Shown here piece after piece: positions 10,738-22,800 of a stretch of DNA of 64,000 bases. Position numbers and translations under genes: made by a program. Below the pieces are notes generated by a model. That model saw only the letters and a list, made by a program, of their open reading frames with translations. It had not been told where the DNA came from and searched no databases. Source of the DNA: Lomentospora prolificans. Its lineage: Eukaryota > Ascomycota > Sordariomycetes > Microascales > Microascaceae. The stretch is from positions 4,650,001-4,714,000 of the forward strand of contig JARFXM010000009.1 in the NCBI GenBank assembly GCA_029532625.1, in the 5' to 3' direction. Within the stretch, counting starts at the first letter, position 1; the number at the start of each line of letters is the position of its first letter.

Positions 10738-13725
10738 TCAGTACTCAAAATCATCATCAACAGCCGGCGCCTTGTTCTTTGAGACGCTCTCTTGCCGCCT
10801 ATACATCTCCGCCACCTGCCTGCTCGACGTTGCATCCGCCGCCTTCTTGTCATCTCTCACACGAATAAACCGAGGGAAGCGCAAGCTGATACCCTTATCA
10901 CCGCTGGGGTCGACACCCTCCTTGCAACCGGCTTTATATCGTGGGCTGAGAGTCAAATCCGCAGTCTTGACCTCCCAGACGTACTGGGGTTCGAACCAAA
11001 CATCGGGCTGGTGTTGCGAGCCGGAAGAATGCGAGTAAAACGGCTTCGGGCGGTCAATGACTATCTCCGAGAGGGTCTTGTGTAGCTCCTCGAGGACTTG
11101 CTCCGAGAAACCCGTGCCAATGTTGCACACTGTCTCATAGGTGTCGCTGGAAGGATTGTAGCACGCGAGGAGGAAAGCACCGTAGACGGATGTTCGCTTG
11201 CCTTTACCGTGGTACGCTCCGAGGACAACCAGATCTAGAGAGTCTCCAACGCCGGAGAGATAGTCCTTCTTAATCTATAAGTGGGTTAGGAACACGTCAT
11301 GAGAAACCGTTCAAGTTTGGAACGCTTACCTTCAACCAGTTGCGACTTCGCATGCTGGGCTCGTATCCACTCTCCCTACCGTCCAGCATCTTGACCATTA
11401 AGCCCTCACAAGAAGCCTTTACACTCTCGTCAAGGAAGGCCTGAATTTCCTCAAGTTCCTGGCCGTCCATGTGGGTGGCAAAGGTGAACTCGCCCTCCAC
11501 CGGCACAAAAGCGTCTGTAAGGAGCTCTCTCCTTTCGCGCAAAGACTTCTCCACAACCGGATTGCCATTTAGGTAGAGTAGATCGAAAGCAAACACGCAG
11601 ACCTTGACTTTTACGTCCTCGATCTTAACGTCCTTCTTCTTTCGTGTCATTAGCTGCTGGAACGGCAGCACCTTCTTCTCCGTAATGTCCCAAGCGACAG
11701 TCTCGCAATCAAGCACGAAGCTCTTGGTATCGGGTTTGACCCAGGTATGTAGCCTCGACAGGATATCCGGGTACTTTTTAGACAAGTCCTCTGAGTTGCG
11801 GGAGAAGATGGCCGCCACACCGTCCGACTTGAGCTTAGCAGCATCCTTCAGGTTGTCGGCCTCGCCGGTTGGGGCATCCTTAGCGACATAATGAATCTGG
11901 GCTCGCTCCCCATCGTACTTGTACTCGCAGGTGAATGTTTGACCTTCGAAGCGATCTAGAACTTCGGTAATGGCCTTGGTCGGTTTGGCTAACATAGGCT
12001 TGAGCGGTACGCCGGGCTTTAGTTTACAGTTGTCCCTGAGCTTCATAATGCCGTGCTCTAGCATAGCAGGGATAATGACGTCGTAGCTCGGCAGCTCGCT
12101 GTTGCATGTTAGACTAACCCGAGTCAAGGATGGAGGGGCAATCTAACGAACCTGTAGACCTGCTTGAGAATGCTTTCACCCTTCTCCATATCGCTCGTAC
12201 TGGGTACTTGACCCTTTGCCTCCGCCTCATGCGCGACAATTGCCTGGGCAAGTGATACTATAACTGTACGTTCGGCAAGGCCCAGCCTGAGCTTACCCTC
12301 CAGGAATCGAATGAGGAATTTGGCCTCGCTGGGGCCCCCCTTGTCCTTAGTGATGTCTACCTTCCCGGTGGCGTTGGGGTCCGAAGCAGAAAGTAGCTTC
12401 TTGATCAGGTCGACCTTCCGCTGCTGTGCGCCGTTGCCGCTGACGGTAGCGATGCTCATGAGACCTTGGTGGACACCTTTCACGGTGAGGGGTCTAGGTT
12501 TGAACATTGTCGGCTGAGTCGATCTACTTTTCACGGCTACGAGGCCCAGATCTCCGATCTCTTTCTGATCCTGCTTGATGATTTGCAAACTTCGGCCTGT
12601 ACTCTCACCGATGGCCTTCATGATAAGGGACTCGCCAATACCAAGCTCGATACCAGCGTAGTCGGGAGCAAGCTTGTTGATCATGAGAAGTACAGTTGGC
12701 AGCAAGTCATCAGGTGTAAGGCGGAGAACTTGACGGAGGAAAAGCGAGCAATGTTCCATGATTTGTAGTCGCTTGGTCGTGAGCTCGATCAGAGAAAACG
12801 TCTTGCAGAGAGCAGCATAAGGGACAGGCTGTCCTGGCTTCCAGTCGGGATATGGATCCTTGGCTTTGGTCGCAATCACTGTCTGGACTTCTTTCCGCGC
12901 CTTGGCGGCGATCTCTGGTCGCTCTTCATCCTCTTCCTCCTCTTCAATCTCGGCTTCAGACGATGAAGCTGTGCTGTGCTCCTCAGAGTCCTCTTCCTCT
13001 TTCTTCACCTCGATCACTTTGGACTTGGTAGCCGCCTTCTTCTCAGCGGGGCTCTTGCTTCGGCTTCGACTTCGTTTCCTGATTGGGCTTCGCTTAGGGG
13101 AGGCAGCGGGGGATTCGCTCATAGCCTCATCCTCGTCGTCTTCTACTCTCTTCCTATTCCGTCGGGCCCTCTTGGAAGGGGGGGCCTCCGCCTCTTCCTG
13201 GATGGGCCTCGCCTCGGACTCGGCATCGAATACGGTGGGTACCTCTTTCTTATCGCGCGACCTCTTCTTGGTGTCTAGGACAAGACGGTCAGTCAATTGT
13301 GACATATACCACCTCAATTGAGGAAAACGAGGGAAAAAAAATAGGAACAAAACCTTACCACTTTTCGGAGACACATCACCAGCCTCCTTCTCTTCCTCCT
13401 TCACTTCCTCTTTCACCTCCGCCTTCTCTGCTCGTCCATTTGTCTTGGTCGAGAATGACAAGGTAGTCTGCCTAGGCACCGCGGCCCTGGGCCTCGTGCC
13501 ATCCGCCTGCGCAAAGAACCTCCTATGCGACAATTCAAATTAGTATATATATATTCCACAGGAAATCCTCCTTGGAGCCCCTCATTTGCGCTTGTTCTCG
13601 CAGGTAATTTGTACATCTCGGTACACGACCAATTTTGTCCCCCGAGGGGCCGCAAAACTTCCTACCCACCCTATCGTTGTCTGCGCCGGCTTCACATACC
13701 CAAGTGTGGCCTGCTTCGGGGCCAT
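10738..13725 (-). CDS. LIG1: ATP-dependent DNA ligase I (Cdc9)
   Basis: Five exons on the minus strand: 13725-13700, 13522-13359, 13274-12152, 12098-11330 and 11274-10738. They join in frame to 872 aa. The enzyme seals Okazaki fragments and repair nicks in the nucleus. Residues 1-12 include QATLGRFF, a PCNA-binding box (QxxLxxFF). A second QTTLSFS motif follows near residue 30. Next is a long acidic/basic disordered region with Ser/Arg stretches, then the alpha-helical DNA-binding domain. The adenylation domain has motif I EYKYDGER with the reactive Lys near residue 498. RNWLKIKKDYL spans the join of exons 4 and 5, where the OB-fold begins. The gene is followed upstream by the E1-alpha gene on the same strand. 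Intron 2 (13275-13358) is 84 nt with no stop in frame. The first exon is only 26 nt. Confidence 0.96.
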
Positions 13726-14792
13726 GGCAACAAATCTTGCGGCCGAAAACGTCGCTATCCGAACAATATATCGCGACGCCAGGATGATGACCGTTCACGC
13801 ACACTAGTCGAGAAGGATCTCGCCTCGCGTGTGCAAAACGGAGAGGAAATGGAGGAGGAGACAAAATGTCGGACAAAGGCGGGGGGAAGGAAATAGTGAA
13901 GAAGGGATTGCCCAAGGCGCGCGTGTATGGTATTATTGAAGGAAGCGAGAGGCAGCACAGCGGTTGGATCCGGCAACCATGTCAATTGAGGAAATGATCA
14001 AAGACGACGAGAGCCAGACGCGTGCCGTGCGTCTTGCTAGGCAGAGGAGTCGCGTAAATTGGCAGTTGGTGGCTTAGTGGGTTGGTCCATTTTGCGCCGC
14101 TGGCAGTGCCGCGTCGAGCAAGCACGTGCCAGCCACAAGATGTAGGCTGCAATGTCAGCACGTTACACTGCTAGAACTACTAGAGGGATTAGTGCGTGTT
14201 TAGTGGCCACAAGCAGCTCTCAAAGTTTAGGCTCGCTCGAGCTCGTGCTAATGTTGTAGCGCGGTACTGAGGTACCTCAGGATCCGCTTCCTGCCCTACC
14301 GGAGCAGCATATCCGGAAGCATCCCCGAGCTCCGGATGTGGCTGCCTGATTCCGGATACTAGCCATGAACTTGGTTGAATTGTTAACAGGGAGAACGAAG
14401 AGCAGAAGGGCAAGCATGATCTGAGAATGCGAAAAAAGGTAAACATTGTTGATTACACATAGCCTTGGACCATATTATTACGGGCACTCATACAGATCAA
14501 AACTTAGTAATACTAAAGAAGTCGTAGGTCTATCTTCCCCAAATCCGCCATCCCAACGCTTCTATTCTTGTCCCCGATTTTGTTGGAAACATCTCTCTTC
14601 AACACATTGTTGTTGGTTCCGCCCTCGCCTCTTCCTTCCCTGCATCCCCGGATAGCCACAACGGGATTGTCGCGGAATTATGGTACATGAATCTTTGAGT
14701 CCGTACGCCAAGGTGGTTCTCTGGTTAGTTGGTTGATGCATGGCCCATGGTAGCTGAGCCTTCATCAGATTGTTAAGCCGCCATTGAAACGT
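13726..14792. other. LIG1 promoter region and PDA1 3' region
   Basis: The stretch lies between the LIG1 start and the stop of the E1-alpha gene, both on the minus strand. It holds an ACGCGT hexamer at 14018-14023. The remaining open frames look non-coding and antisense frames overlap the LIG1 first exon. No repeat or RNA gene was seen. Confidence 0.6.
14018..14023. promoter_or_regulatory. MCB-like element (ACGCGT) upstream of LIG1
   Basis: A palindromic ACGCGT lies about 293 bp upstream of the LIG1 ATG. In yeasts this MluI cell-cycle box binds MBF and drives G1/S expression of replication genes including CDC9. A 6-mer occurs by chance every few kb, so this is suggestive only. Confidence 0.35.
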
Positions 14793-16362
14793 TTAGTTGC
14801 CGTTGAAGTAGTGGAGCTCTTCCGCAGTGCGACCACGAATGAAGTCAGGCTCACTGCCCCTCACATAGATATCCTCATAGAGGATCTTGGCGATAGCCTC
14901 GGGAGGAGCCATAGCCTCGGCGGCGGCTGCCTCGGCATTAACGTGAGCCCTGGCCTCCTTATCGATGCTCTTGAGCTCATCCTCGGTGAGAACTTCCCAG
15001 TCAAGGAGCTTGTGCTTTAGTCCAGCGATGGGATCATTGGTAGAGCGCATACGTTGGATCTCCTCGCGGGTTCGGTAAGTGGTACCGGGATCCGACATAC
15101 TGTGACCGCCATATCGGTAGGTGACGTACTCGAGAACCAAGGGGCCATTTCCGGCAGCAGTCCATTCCTTTCCGTACTGGACAGCGGCCTTCACGGCAAG
15201 GACATCCATGCCGTTAACCTTGAGACCGGGGATGTACTGGCCACGCTTGTAGTAGTCGGTGAGGGCGGACGAGCGGGCGGCCGAGGTACCCATACCGTAT
15301 TTGTTGTCTATAGAAAGGCAAGAAGATTAGACCGTGGGTCAGAGAATACAGCGAGGGTGTAGTTAGTTGGCCGAGGACTTACTCTCGCAGCCAAAAAGGG
15401 CGGGAAGCTTCCAGAGTTTAGCCATGTTGAAAGCCTCAAAGACTTGGCCCTGGTTGCTGGCACCATCACCGTAGAGGATGATGGAGGCCTTGCCGTCTTC
15501 GTTGTACTTGTGCGCGAAGGCGAGACCAGCTCCGACGGGAACCTGAGCGCCGACGATACCGTTTCCACCGTAGAAGCCCTTGGTGAACATGTGCATAGAA
15601 CCACCCTTTCCGTAGGCAATACCCTGGCGGCGGCCGAGAAGCTCACCAATGACGGCGCTAACGGTAGCACCTCGCATGTAAGCGAAGCCGTGGCAACGAT
15701 AAGCAGTAATCACATCATCCTCCTTGGTGATGGCATTCTCGATACCGACAGCCACAGCCTCTTGACCGGTGGACAAGTGACAGAAACCTCGAATCTTCTT
15801 CTCCTTGTATAGCCTGTCCGAGGCCATTTCCATCTGCCTATAAGATTGAGACGATTAGCGTCATTTCCGAACGGAGACCTCGACACCTCCTGAGACGACA
15901 TGGGCACCGGAGGCGATTACCTGATGACCACCATGTCGCTGTACATCTGCCTAAGCTCCTTCTTGGTTACCTGCAGGCTGTAGGTTGGGGGGTCGAGCTC
16001 ATAGGTCTCGAAGGACTCGTCGCTGAGGCGGATACTAAAAGGCTCATCGTCGGACTGGTACACCAAAAGGCCGCTATCAGCAACGGCAAAGCACTCATCA
16101 AGGATAAGACGGAAAAAAGAGGAAACGGGCGAATCAAGCTCCCAATCAAATGAATTCAACCAAGGAGAGCACGGTTTCCGTAAACTAAAACTCAATTGTG
16201 ATGGAAGAAGTCAGTGGGCGGACGCACCTTGGGAAGCGGCTGCTCGAGACTAGCCTGGGCTGCATCCGTCGTCACAGGTCGCGACGTCGCCGCAAAGGGA
16301 GCAGGGCCCCGGGCGCGGAGGCAAGAAGGCACAGCCCTCGTCCTTAGAGCTCTAGAGAACAT
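14793..16362 (-). CDS. PDA1: Pyruvate dehydrogenase E1 component subunit alpha, mitochondrial
   Basis: Four exons on the minus strand: 16362-16228, 16054-15921, 15837-15383 and 15307-14793. They join to 412 aa, normal for fungal E1-alpha. It is the thiamine-diphosphate subunit that decarboxylates pyruvate to feed acetyl-CoA into the TCA cycle. The first 35 residues (MFSRALRTRAVPSCLRARG and onward) are Arg-rich with no acid, a matrix targeting signal. SDESFETYELDPP opens the mature core. The TPP/Mg motif starts at GDGASNQGQVFEAFN and ends at the NN formed across the last intron. The phosphorylation loop YGGHSMSDPG is intact. The first intron (16055-16227, 173 bp) has several possible acceptors; I chose CAG at 16055-16057 because it keeps frame and restores PFSIRLSDESFE context. 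Confidence 0.96.
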
Positions 16363-17575
16363 CGCGAAAAGTAATAACCCTGCGTCTCCGCCGATTTGGA
16401 GCTCGTTGGTATGTGGGAAGACGTGCAAAGAAAAAAGAAAATAAAAGGATAGGGACAGGACAAACACCTGGGCGGGCTGGAGCTCCGAAAATTCGTCGTG
16501 TTGGGGATTTTGATGAGGAATGGCAGGCATTCCGTTCCGATGCTTTATTCCCAATTCGGACTAGAGCTTTGGTCACGTGAACACAACGCTTCAACTTGCC
16601 AGGTGGACTTGGAAGGCTCTTCCATTAGAAGGTGTCTTGGCAGAGAGATACTTCGTAATAGCGGCTTAGCCCCCCTGACATTCCAGTCCCAACGCGCCGA
16701 GGAGCAAGCAAGGAGATTGAGTTGAGCTCAAGTGGAGCTGGCCAACATCGGGCGGAACCTCAATACAAGCCTGGAAATCTGCAAAAGCCGCCTGTAGCGA
16801 CACAGCGCTCAATATCAGACAAGATGCGACCCGAAAAGAAAAAAAATAAAATAAATAAATAAAAATCCCTTCGCTTTTTGAAAGAACCTACGTTTCATAC
16901 TGCCAAGTGCGCGAATCTGGTCAAGCCGCATTACATTCGTATTATGTTTGGTGCCTTGGCATTCGGTGGTCATTAGAGGCGCAACTGTGGTTCCCTAGCC
17001 AGCGGCTGTGCCATTGACCGATACAATGGAAGTCATACGTTCGAGGAAGTGCGGATCAACGACGCCGACCAAGCCCTCTTGGGACTGACGATAACCCCAA
17101 AGTCAAAGAATGATGGAGACGCGCCAAGGGAATGCAGGAGAACGCTAAGATAAATATTCCTATTTGCCGCCCCGATCTCTCCAACCCAATGCTTTGTCCC
17201 TAGTTCAATGCTGCAAACGCCCAATCAATACATACATGTACCATAGTCCTTTGAAATGCAATTGCAATTATGGTGTAAAAGACACCCCACACCGCGCCGT
17301 CTTCTTTTATCCGAGCAGCTACGGTCCCTGCTATCGCAAAGTCCTGTGGGGTTCTTCTTTCCCCAAACAAGAACAAAGGTGTGTCGATAAAGATGCTCTC
17401 CTGTCGCACGAGTCAAACTCAGATGAGCCGGCCGCCGGCCGCAACCGCTTGCCGTCTTCGTTTCGAACATGGGGCAGAGATAGTATAACCGAACGGGGTA
17501 TAAAAGCTTGCGCAGAGCGCTATTACTAAAAGGATGAGTTGGCCCTCTCCTACGAACGGGCCGAGAAGACATCAT
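16363..17575. other. PDA1 upstream region and F-box gene 3' region
   Basis: Both flanking genes are on the minus strand, so this holds the PDA1 promoter and the 3' UTR of the F-box/WD gene. It contains an A-rich (AAAT)n tract at about 16841-16865 and a TATAAAAG box at 17499-17506 on the plus strand. No gene was recognised. Confidence 0.6.
16847..16865. repeat. (AAAT)n microsatellite
   Basis: Roughly four to five AAAT units follow an A-run in the intergenic region upstream of PDA1. Confidence 0.75.
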
Positions 17576-19872
17576 CTAGTCGTCATGAAAGAAGGTCTTG
17601 TTTCCACCTTGGAGCGGGGCAGTAGATGGACCAGCATCGCTCATATCAACGTCCTGACAGTCTCTGCTTGAGCCCGCGAGGCCGTCCTGAGACCTACGAA
17701 AGTCGAATGGTAGCGCACTCATGGGCCGATTCGGCGCATCCTCGAGGGGGCGGGGAAGGAGCGAGAGAGGGCGGTCGTAGAGCATCTCCTCGGGTGGTGA
17801 GAAACTCCAAACCTAGGTCGCCGTAGTTAGTACATGGATTTGACGGCGTAGGGGCATGAATCTGTTAGATATCTTACCTCCATAACCGTGCGATTTTGTC
17901 TAAGGGCAAGCGCCACGCACTTCTCGTCTTCAAACGCAACTCTCCAGACCGCATCACTCTGAGAAATGAGTTCTCGAACCAAGTGTCCCGTCTTGAGATC
18001 CCAAATCTTCACCCGTCCGTCGCTGCCGCCGCTGACAACTCGGGTGTCGTCGAACTGCAGACTAGTCACGCTGTTATCGTGGGCAGCAAGTCGGTGGATT
18101 GGTGTCATCCTCTCTAACGACCACACCCGGACAGAACCGTCCGAGCCTCCCGTGACTAAAGTGTCGCCACGCATCTGAAGCTGGCCGACTAACGAGGTAT
18201 GGCCTTGTAAGATTGCAAGACATTCGCTGTGGAAACAATGAGATTAGCAACCATACACACCGAGACATCTTCTCGTCCGCTGACTTACGCAGTATTGGGA
18301 TCCCAGATTCGAACTTGGGTATCTAGGCTCCCTGTGACGACACGGCGGCCATCGAAGGCGATGGCATAAATCTGGCTGAAGTGCCCCTGCAGGGTTTGCA
18401 AGCATCGGCCTTCGGAGATGCTCCAAACTTTGGCGGTGGTATCGTAGCTCCCAGAGACGACGATGTCCCCCTTGATCTCCAAGCATCGGACGCTTGCTTG
18501 GTGACCTACCAAGACATTTCGGCAAAGGCCGGTCCTGATATCCCAAACCCGGAGCGTTGTGTCGCGGGATCCTGAAATGGCGGTATTCGCATCTGACATC
18601 TTGAGACACCTGACGGTGGACGTGTGGCCACGGAGTGTAAAGAGGCAGGCACTAGGTGACGCTGATGTTAACACCAAGATCTAATCCTCGTGACCTGACG
18701 AGAGAAGGACTTACCCGGTTACCAGGTCCCACACCCTTACATCGCGATCGCAGCCACCGCTAACGAGAGTATCCTCCCACGGTACCATTGCCCACACACC
18801 CATGACATGCCCTTGTAGAGTGCGCTGTGAATTCCCATTGGTATCAAAAACGTGGATCCGAGCATTATCTAGAGCCACGATGATATACTTGGGAGACAGG
18901 TGCAGGCTTGTGACTACGCCGCCCTCTTGAGTTATATTGCGTGTAACGCTGGTCCCTCCGGAGCGCCAAGCAGCCTCCACGAGGTATCTTTGCTTGAAAT
19001 GGGACTTGTAGGATCTGGGCTTCGGCCGCGCCGATAACTGGGAGCCATCCAGGCTCTGAGATGCTGAAATGGCGACGGAAGAGGAGCTGAGGGACCTGGA
19101 AAAGGTGCCGGCAGATCGATCGGCTTCGGCGTGGAGAAGAGAGTTAATGGTTACACGGGTGGGGGATGGGGCGGAGAGGGCAGGGTAGACGTCGGAGAGC
19201 CTGCGGCCATAGTCATGCTTCACACAGAGGTTCTTCCAAGTCATATCATCGCTCAACAAGTCTCGCCAGCGGCGAGAGACTTGGGACGCTCTGGCGAGGA
19301 CCTTGGGGTCGTCGATAAACGAGAGTATCTACGAGATCGACAGGCGTCAGTGCCCAACAACACAAACGCGTAGGGTACGGACTTATCAAGAGGAATATGC
19401 GACTTACGCGAAGACATAGTTCATCAGGAAGGCTTGTGAAGGGATCTTTTTTCAATAAGGGGCTGACGAACTGATGCACAAAGCTAAGCTGCTGGCTGGT
19501 GCATTGGTTCAGAAGATCTGCCAGAAGGCGGGTCCGTTGCGGGCCCGAGCAGTTCTGAAAATGTTGGCGGACCTTGGCAAGAAAGAAGTCCTCGTCATCG
19601 GCGGCATCGCTCCAGTCGGGCTGCTGATGTGAGGGCCCAGGAGAGGCGGCGGGCGTAGGAGGTGGAGGCGGGGAACCGGTAAGTTGCTGATCAAAATCGG
19701 CAGCCGGTGTGGTCATGCTTGGGGTAGGGGGCCCTCGCATCTGCCTTTGCTGCTGAGGGACTTTATCAAGTCGAGAATTTAAGACCATGTTGGTCGTATT
19801 TAGACTGAGCTCCTCACCCAAGGCGCTTCCTCGGCGCTCTGAAAAACTTATGGGTCGTTGATAGCCGGCCAT
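17576..19872 (-). CDS. F-box/WD40 protein of the Cdc4/FBW7 class
   Basis: Five exons on the minus strand: 19872-19408, 19328-18715, 18651-18289, 18226-17878 and 17812-17576. They join in frame to 675 aa. The family is the substrate receptor of SCF ubiquitin ligases and binds phosphorylated degrons. A Pro/Gln-rich N-terminus precedes a helical dimerisation-like region, then an F-box at about residues 143-190 (PFTSLPDELCLRILSFIDDP across intron 1). Eight WD repeats follow from about residue 290, the number typical of Cdc4 and FBW7. The three degron-binding Arg positions known from FBW7 are kept: STVRC, SGSRDTT and ASVRC. A Ser/Asp-rich tail ends in TFFHDD. The ATG begins MAGYQRPISFSE; the open frame upstream lacks an ATG. 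It could be the Cdc4 orthologue or a paralogue such as Neurospora FWD-1; I cannot separate these by eye. Confidence 0.92.
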
Positions 19873-22800
19873 AGTTACCGAGAAGGCGGAGAGTCTCACT
19901 TGGGAGACGAAAGTAAGGCCGGTTGAGCCTCAGCAGAGTCGGGGTCGAGGTTGTTGATCCGGGGGTGGCGGGGAGGGGGGTATCGTCGAAATCGATAGGA
20001 GTAATAGCCGTCGCAGACGATTATGAGATTCAAGTAGCAGTTACCATGGGCCAGCTTTCTCAGGAGAGAAACGGTTAGCGATTAGTGATTCCAACTTGCT
20101 GTTTGTGAAGATCAGGCTCAATTGTAGAAGCACCACTAAACAAAGCGGCAACCCCATTCAACGAAGAGGAGACAGTAAAAAGCACATCAAATTATTGGGC
20201 TCTATAGGAGGGGAGTATATGCGCAAGCTGGGTTCCCCTTACTGGTTTGGTGTGAAGATTGTTGGGCAACAGATGAAGTCCTCAATGAATCCGAGCGATG
20301 GCTAGGAAGTCCGACGGCGCGCCAACCAGCGGACGAGCGTCTCGAAAGCAATGCGCCGACGTAGACCTTGTAGGACAAAGCCAGTGTAGAAACGACAAAA
20401 TTCCAGGCAATGTCGAGATTCGGTGTGGTCGGGAACTCCAAAAAGAGAGGAAGTGGCGGTTAACAGGGCGGCGGGAAAGAGTCGGAGGAGGCGGTCGGGG
20501 TTTGAGGGAATCGACAGGTCGGATGAAAGGTACGGCGCTAAGTAAGGCAATACGCCGTTGGGATTCGTTAGTGGGATGATGCAAAAAGCAGACTAGAGCC
20601 TTTCAACGGATTGAGACTTTCGTGTGCGTTGTAGGTGCGGCATGGCCATGAAGAAGGCCACGAAGTGGGATGTGGATGGTGGACAATGAATGGGCAAGTT
20701 TGGCTGGGGACTGGTTGAAACTTTAGGATGTGGCCAAGGAAGGGGGGTTTCCAAGTGGAGAGTTGCGAGGAGACTGCCGCTGGGCTGAAATGGGATATTG
20801 TGAAAACGGTAAAAGGCAAAATGGGTTTAATAGGTACTCACTGGTTCTCTCCGTACATCTATTAGGGTCTGGGTCTGGGTCTGGGTCTGGGTGTCCATTG
20901 ATGGCTCATGCGCCCTGGGTCACTCTCTGGCTCCAGTATCAATTGGAGGACGTGAGCAGGATGTGCTTAAAGTGCATACATTGTAGAGCGCCAACACAAT
21001 GAACTGAACTGAGACGGGCTGTTGGTGGTGGTGGGAACATTGAATTTTGCAACAGAAGAGTGTTTAGGTGTGGCAGGGAGCCGCCAGCCGTGGGTAAAAC
21101 AGAAGGAAAAAGGGAGGTGGCGAAGATCCCAAGGTTAATAGCGCCGGAGGCTGGGCTGGTTCAGAAAGCTCTGGACTTGGGTGCCCATACTCATTTGAAA
21201 GTTGTGGATGAAACCTGATCAGTGTCGATAATGCCCACTTCATTCGGATCCTAACCGCCTGTCGCGAGTAGAAAACTCCGATCCTCCAGTCCTCCCAACT
21301 CCTTTCCTACACTATATTGTGGAATCGAGCAGAGTTGCCGTGCTATTAATGGGCATTGGGCCCGATGTGTCGAAAGCGCTACTTGAAGGTGCGCTTCAAG
21401 AGGCAAGTCCGAGAGACAAACGCTTGAGTCTCCTGGGGCGCGGTACTTCGAGTTCATTGACACCCTCCTCCTTCCTGCACGGGATGAGGCGATCGCCTGG
21501 CTGCCCTTCTGCGCCCAGGACCCCAAGTACACGACAGGGGGAAACAAGGTACCGAAGCCAGCATTATTACTCCTGGTGTCCGCTCAGCTTTCTGTGCAAG
21601 CGCATCGTCGCAGCAGCAAATTAGGCATGGTCTTGTGCTATTCTTGTTCAGTTACTTTGTACTTAACATCCCGGCCATTTGAGTAAGACTTGTCCGAGGA
21701 CAGTAGATACCTGATTCTCTACCGGGCTCCTGCAGCGCTCGGATGTACCCCTAACTCCTAGCTCACTAGGATCCATCTGATACCACAAGACGCCACGGCC
21801 AGGCTCTGCCGAATTACCAGTGTCGTGCCACCTCCACTCGCCGCCCCATCTTCGCGGAGGGATAAAGGAGGAGGGGCAGAAGTGGGCTGCCCTTCCGCCT
21901 CAGAGCACCCAGGGCTTTCCTTTCTTGGCTTGACTCTCGGTGGTCCCCAGAGATCTCCACGTCGGTGGTCCTTTTCCAACTCTTGGACAGGAAAATGCTT
22001 TAGTGCATGTAGCATGCTAGGCGGATGATTCCACAATAGCAAATTTGGTGCATCGTCCACCCGCTAGGGTGGCATAGCATAACATGGCTCGCTTCCTCCA
22101 GGATGGGACCTTGAACTTCATGACTCGCCTCGGTGGGGGCCTCCGCCCTCGTTGCCCACCACCTGCTGCCATATTTCGTCAACTTCCTTGCACAAAGGAT
22201 GCAGGACCCAAGCTCAGAGCGAGCTGCACGATGGATGAGCTCAACCTTTCAGTCTTCCTACAGACGCCCGTCCACATCAATGGGCCAGCATTATGTGCAT
22301 CAATACATGGAGACATGCTTGACACCTGTTCCAACTTGACCGGATCTGGAAGCCCTAACCGTCATCGCCACCTGTGGAGGACCAAGCAAGTCGGGATGCA
22401 GATGTGCCTATTCCCCCACCCGGATGCGAAAGCCTCAGACCAAGGTTTGGGTTAGCTTACAAATTGACGCCTGTGGCACCGCGCTGGCGCTTAGGAGGGC
22501 AACCGGCTTCTTCAACTGCCAGCGTGCCGCCCTCCAGCAGTCCACTGGCACCTCGATTCTCGATTTCGGTCTTGGTACCTCAGCGGGGAAGCAGGGCTAT
22601 CTCTAGTTCGGAATCCTTCCATCGCGAAATCCTCTAGATTCTGATTGCGTATCTGCTTCCTGTAGTCGGATGAAGTACTTCATCATAGAAGACTGCTGCG
22701 AAATCGAACTAGATAAGAGAAAAATTGTCCTTCAACGACTCTCATGTAATGGCCGGCGAGCCATCACATCCGCAAACCCCCCGTCTTAAACAAAATCGCT

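Noticed and set aside
20865..20892. Possible interstitial telomere repeat
   Set aside because: Only one TTAGGG occurs; the repeating unit is GGGTCT, which is not the fungal telomere unit.
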